Shown here: positions 62,047 through 64,000 of the stretch, one piece after another
How the letters are laid out: the number at the start of each line of letters is the position of its first letter
How positions within the stretch are numbered: position 1 is the stretch's first letter
Program-made: the position numbers and the translations under genes
Assembly (NCBI GenBank): GCA_030527885.1
Contig: JAUMZY010000001.1
Span: 1 to 64,000, forward strand
From: Corynebacterium sp.
GTDB taxonomy: Bacteria > Actinomycetota > Actinomycetes > Mycobacteriales > Mycobacteriaceae
DNA length: 64,000 bases
Reading direction: 5' to 3'
The notes under the pieces: generated by a model
What the model was told of the DNA's origin: nothing
Databases searched by the model: none
What the model saw: only the letters and a program-made list of their open reading frames with translations

Positions 62047-63672
62047 TTAGGCATCCCCTCGGTAGCTGTCGGTGCTGGGAGGGTAGACGGTGTCGGTGTC
62101 GTCAAGGCGGTGTTTGGGTCGGGTTATGTTCTGCTCGATGAGTTCTGCCCAGTTGGCAACTACGCCATCATCATCGGCTTCGAAGTCGGCACGGACGTCG
62201 AATTCTACGGTGTCTTCGTCGAGGCCGGTTTGTTCTGGGATGGTGAGGGGGAGGGGGTCGGTTTCGTAGCGTTGGTTGGGGGTGATGGGGAGGGTGAGGC
62301 GGAAGCAGGATCCGACGCCGGGTTTGCCGATGGCGGAGAGGGATCCGCCGTGGAGGAGGGCGTCTTCGTGGGAGATGGCAAGGCCAAGGCCGGTGCCGCC
62401 GGAGTGGCGGACGCGGGAGGGGTCGGCGCGCCAGAAGCGGTTGAAGACGAGGTCTTCTTGGCCGGGTTTGAGGCCGACACCGTGGTCGGTGACGGTGACG
62501 GAGACGGCTTCGGTGTTGCGGGCTAGGGTGACGTCGACGGGGTTGCCTTCGGAGTGGTCGATGGCGTTGGCGAGGAGGTTGCGAAGGATGCGTTCGATGC
62601 GGCGGCGGTCGCCGGTGATGGTGACGGGTTCGTCGGGCATGTGGAGGTTGACGTCGACGTTGAGTTCTTTGGCTAGGTGGTCAGTTTGGTCGCGGACGGA
62701 GGTGATGCAGCTGCGGACGTCTATGGTGGACTCGGCGAGGTCGGCGACGCCGGCGTCGTGGCGGGAGATTTCGAGGAGGTCGTTTAGGAGGGATTCGAAT
62801 TTGTCGAGTTCGCGGACCATGAGTTCGCTGGCGCGTTGGAGGGCGGGGTTGAGTTCGTCGGAGTTGTCGTTGATGAGGTCGGCGGCCATGCGGACGGTGG
62901 TGAGGGGGGTGCGGAGTTCGTGGGAGACGTCGGAGGTGAATTGGCGTTGGAGGTTGCCGAATTCTTGGAGTTGGTTGATTTGTTTGGAGAGGGATTCGGC
63001 CATGGTGTTGAAGCTCATGGCGAGGCGGGCCATTTCGTGTTCGCCGTCGACGCCCATGCGTTCGCGGAGATGGCCGGCGGCGAAGCGTTCGGCGATGCGG
63101 CTGGCGGAGCGCACGGGGGTGATGACTTGTTGGGTGAGGAGCCAGGTGATGGCGACGAGGAGGACGGCGAGGGTGATGGCGGCGGTGGTGAATATGCCGC
63201 GAAGGAGTGAGAGGGTGGCTTGTTCGCTCTCCATGGAGAGGACTAGGTAGACCTGGAGGTGGGGGATGTCGGCTTTTGTTGGGGTACCTATAATTATTGC
63301 TTTATAGGTTGTGTTGTTTTCGCGGGTGGGGCTGGCGAATTGGTAGGCGATTTGGCCTTGGCTGACGAAGCTGCGTAATCGTTCGGGGATTTGGGCGTTT
63401 TCGGGGGCTTTGATGATGTCGTCGCCGGGGGCTTCGACGACGAGTATGGGTTCGTACACCGCTTGGGTTTCCGAATTTGCGTTCGAACGGGCGGTGAGGG
63501 CGGCCCGGGCTGAGTTGATGCGAACTTGGGTGCTTGACGACGTGGCCGTGGCGGTTAGTTGTTGTTCGACGATGCTGCGGGCTCGTTCGATTTCGTTTTT
63601 TGCTACTTCGAGTTTGGTGTCGATGAGGCGTTGGGTCACGATGGAGACCAATATATAGGCCAACGAAATCAT
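62047..63672 (-). CDS. mtrB: Sensor histidine kinase MtrB (5' end probably further upstream)
   Basis: 541 residues from the ATG at 63672. That ATG is inside the first TM helix (FQVIGSVFIACALVMISLAY spans it), so the protein should begin upstream. No ATG, GTG or TTG occurs in frame between it and the in-frame TAA at 63808-63810; the candidates are CTG at 63777 or ATT at 63789. Then: periplasmic loop, TM2 (AAITLAVLLVAITWLL), HAMP, H-box VSHELRTPLTTVRMA (phospho-His), N-box NLLANAIDHSEG, G1 DHGVGLK and G2 GGTGLGLAIS. It phosphorylates MtrA and controls cell-wall and division genes. Confidence 0.93.
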   Translation of the reverse strand: MISLAYILVSIVTQRLIDTKLEVAKNEIERARSIVEQQLTATATSSSTQVRINSARAALTARSNANSETQAVYEPILVVEAPGDDIIKAPENAQIPERLRSFVSQGQIAYQFASPTRENNTTYKAIIIGTPTKADIPHLQVYLVLSMESEQATLSLLRGIFTTAAITLAVLLVAITWLLTQQVITPVRSASRIAERFAAGHLRERMGVDGEHEMARLAMSFNTMAESLSKQINQLQEFGNLQRQFTSDVSHELRTPLTTVRMAADLINDNSDELNPALQRASELMVRELDKFESLLNDLLEISRHDAGVADLAESTIDVRSCITSVRDQTDHLAKELNVDVNLHMPDEPVTITGDRRRIERILRNLLANAIDHSEGNPVDVTLARNTEAVSVTVTDHGVGLKPGQEDLVFNRFWRADPSRVRHSGGTGLGLAISHEDALLHGGSLSAIGKPGVGSCFRLTLPITPNQRYETDPLPLTIPEQTGLDEDTVEFDVRADFEADDDGVVANWAELIEQNITRPKHRLDDTDTVYPPSTDSYRGDA

Positions 63673-63794
63673 GACGAGGGCGCAGGCGATAAATACAGAA
63701 CCAATTACTTGAAACTGTAGTGAGGTGCGCCAGCGCTTGAGAAAGGCGCTGCGCGCTTTGTTTAATAACTCAGTCAGGGAACTAAAAATCTTGG

Positions 63795-64000
63795 CTACTC
63801 CCCGGTCTTATAGCCCACTCCCCGTACAGTGAGCACGATCTGTGGATTTTCGGGATCTTTTTCAATTTTGGCACGCAATCGTTGTACATGCACATTTACC
63901 AGGCGGGTGTCGGAGGCGTTTCGGTACCCCCATACTCGTTGTAGCAGTTCTTCCCGGCTGAATACTTGCCCTGGTTTGCTGGCTAATTCGTGGAGTAGAT
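63795..64000 (-). CDS. mtrA: Response regulator MtrA, C-terminal part (5' end outside window)
   Basis: The visible 67 codons are the OmpR-type winged-helix effector domain: LLHELASKPGQVFSREELLQ, VNVHVQRLRAKIEKDPENPQ and the end LTVRGVGYKTGE. The stop is TAG at 63795-63797. It is the first gene of mtrA-mtrB-lpqB, and its C-terminus is very close to the mtrB start. Confidence 0.93.
   Translation of the reverse strand, partial: LLHELASKPGQVFSREELLQRVWGYRNASDTRLVNVHVQRLRAKIEKDPENPQIVLTVRGVGYKTGE

Overview
The window is chromosomal DNA of a Corynebacterium-like actinobacterium with moderately high GC. The evidence is a single-chain type I fatty acid synthase, the mycobacterial-type AdnAB motor-nuclease, WhiB1, SigH/RshA, the 24-residue ribosomal protein bL37 and the MtrA-MtrB-LpqB signalling block. 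From memory, the backbone order (UPF0182, PDZ/Lon-like protein, zincin-like protein, UvrD2, NudC, K+ channel, AdnB, AdnA, DUF3152, DUF3107, DEAD helicase, WhiB1, SigH, AroA, RsgA, SecA, HPF, ComF, LpqB, MtrB, MtrA) follows Mycobacterium tuberculosis Rv3193c to Rv3246c. The species cannot be named from the sequence alone.

Layout. 1-2.7 kb: decaying end of a peptide-type ABC importer (permease tail, plus a two-domain ATPase broken by a stop codon and a frameshift), a decayed membrane-protein fragment and an initiator tRNA. 2.7-24.9 kb: conserved envelope, proteolysis and DNA-repair genes. 25.2-29.6 kb: DEAD-box helicase, a membrane-anchored propeller-like protein, WhiB1 and bL37. 29.6-44.6 kb: a block that interrupts the conserved order, holding fas (8.9 kb), an unrecognised 1310-residue protein and a DUF4185 secreted protein. 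46.2-47.8 kb: RshA, SigH and a YbaK-type deacylase. 47.8-54.5 kb: a DUF559-like nuclease, aroA-rsgA and a tandem lipoprotein family whose third member is a pseudogene. 54.5-64 kb: DUF6912, a HAD-like protein, an Rv3235-family protein, SecA, HPF, ComF, LpqB, MtrB and the end of MtrA.

The most unusual content is five clusters of an unnamed intergenic repeat (29625-30143, 39501-39852, 44087-44548, 48857-49236, 54167-54505). Seventeen copies are visible. Sixteen are exactly 63 bp and one is 64 bp; nearly all are bounded by inverted TAAGCTCCC / GGGAGCTTA ends. Each cluster also has exactly one copy of a separate module of about 30 bp centred on GTCGAC. The clusters sit next to genes that appear to be additions to the conserved backbone. 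An 11-base word, GCTTTTCGACG, occurs 13 times on the two strands and is enriched in the same intergenic spaces.

How the genes work together. MtrB/MtrA with LpqB, the UPF0182 protein, the PDZ/Lon-like protein and DUF3152 act at the envelope. UvrD2 and AdnAB process DNA breaks. WhiB1 and SigH/RshA are redox- and stress-linked regulators. HPF and bL37 act at the ribosome. FAS-I supplies acyl chains for phospholipids and mycolates.
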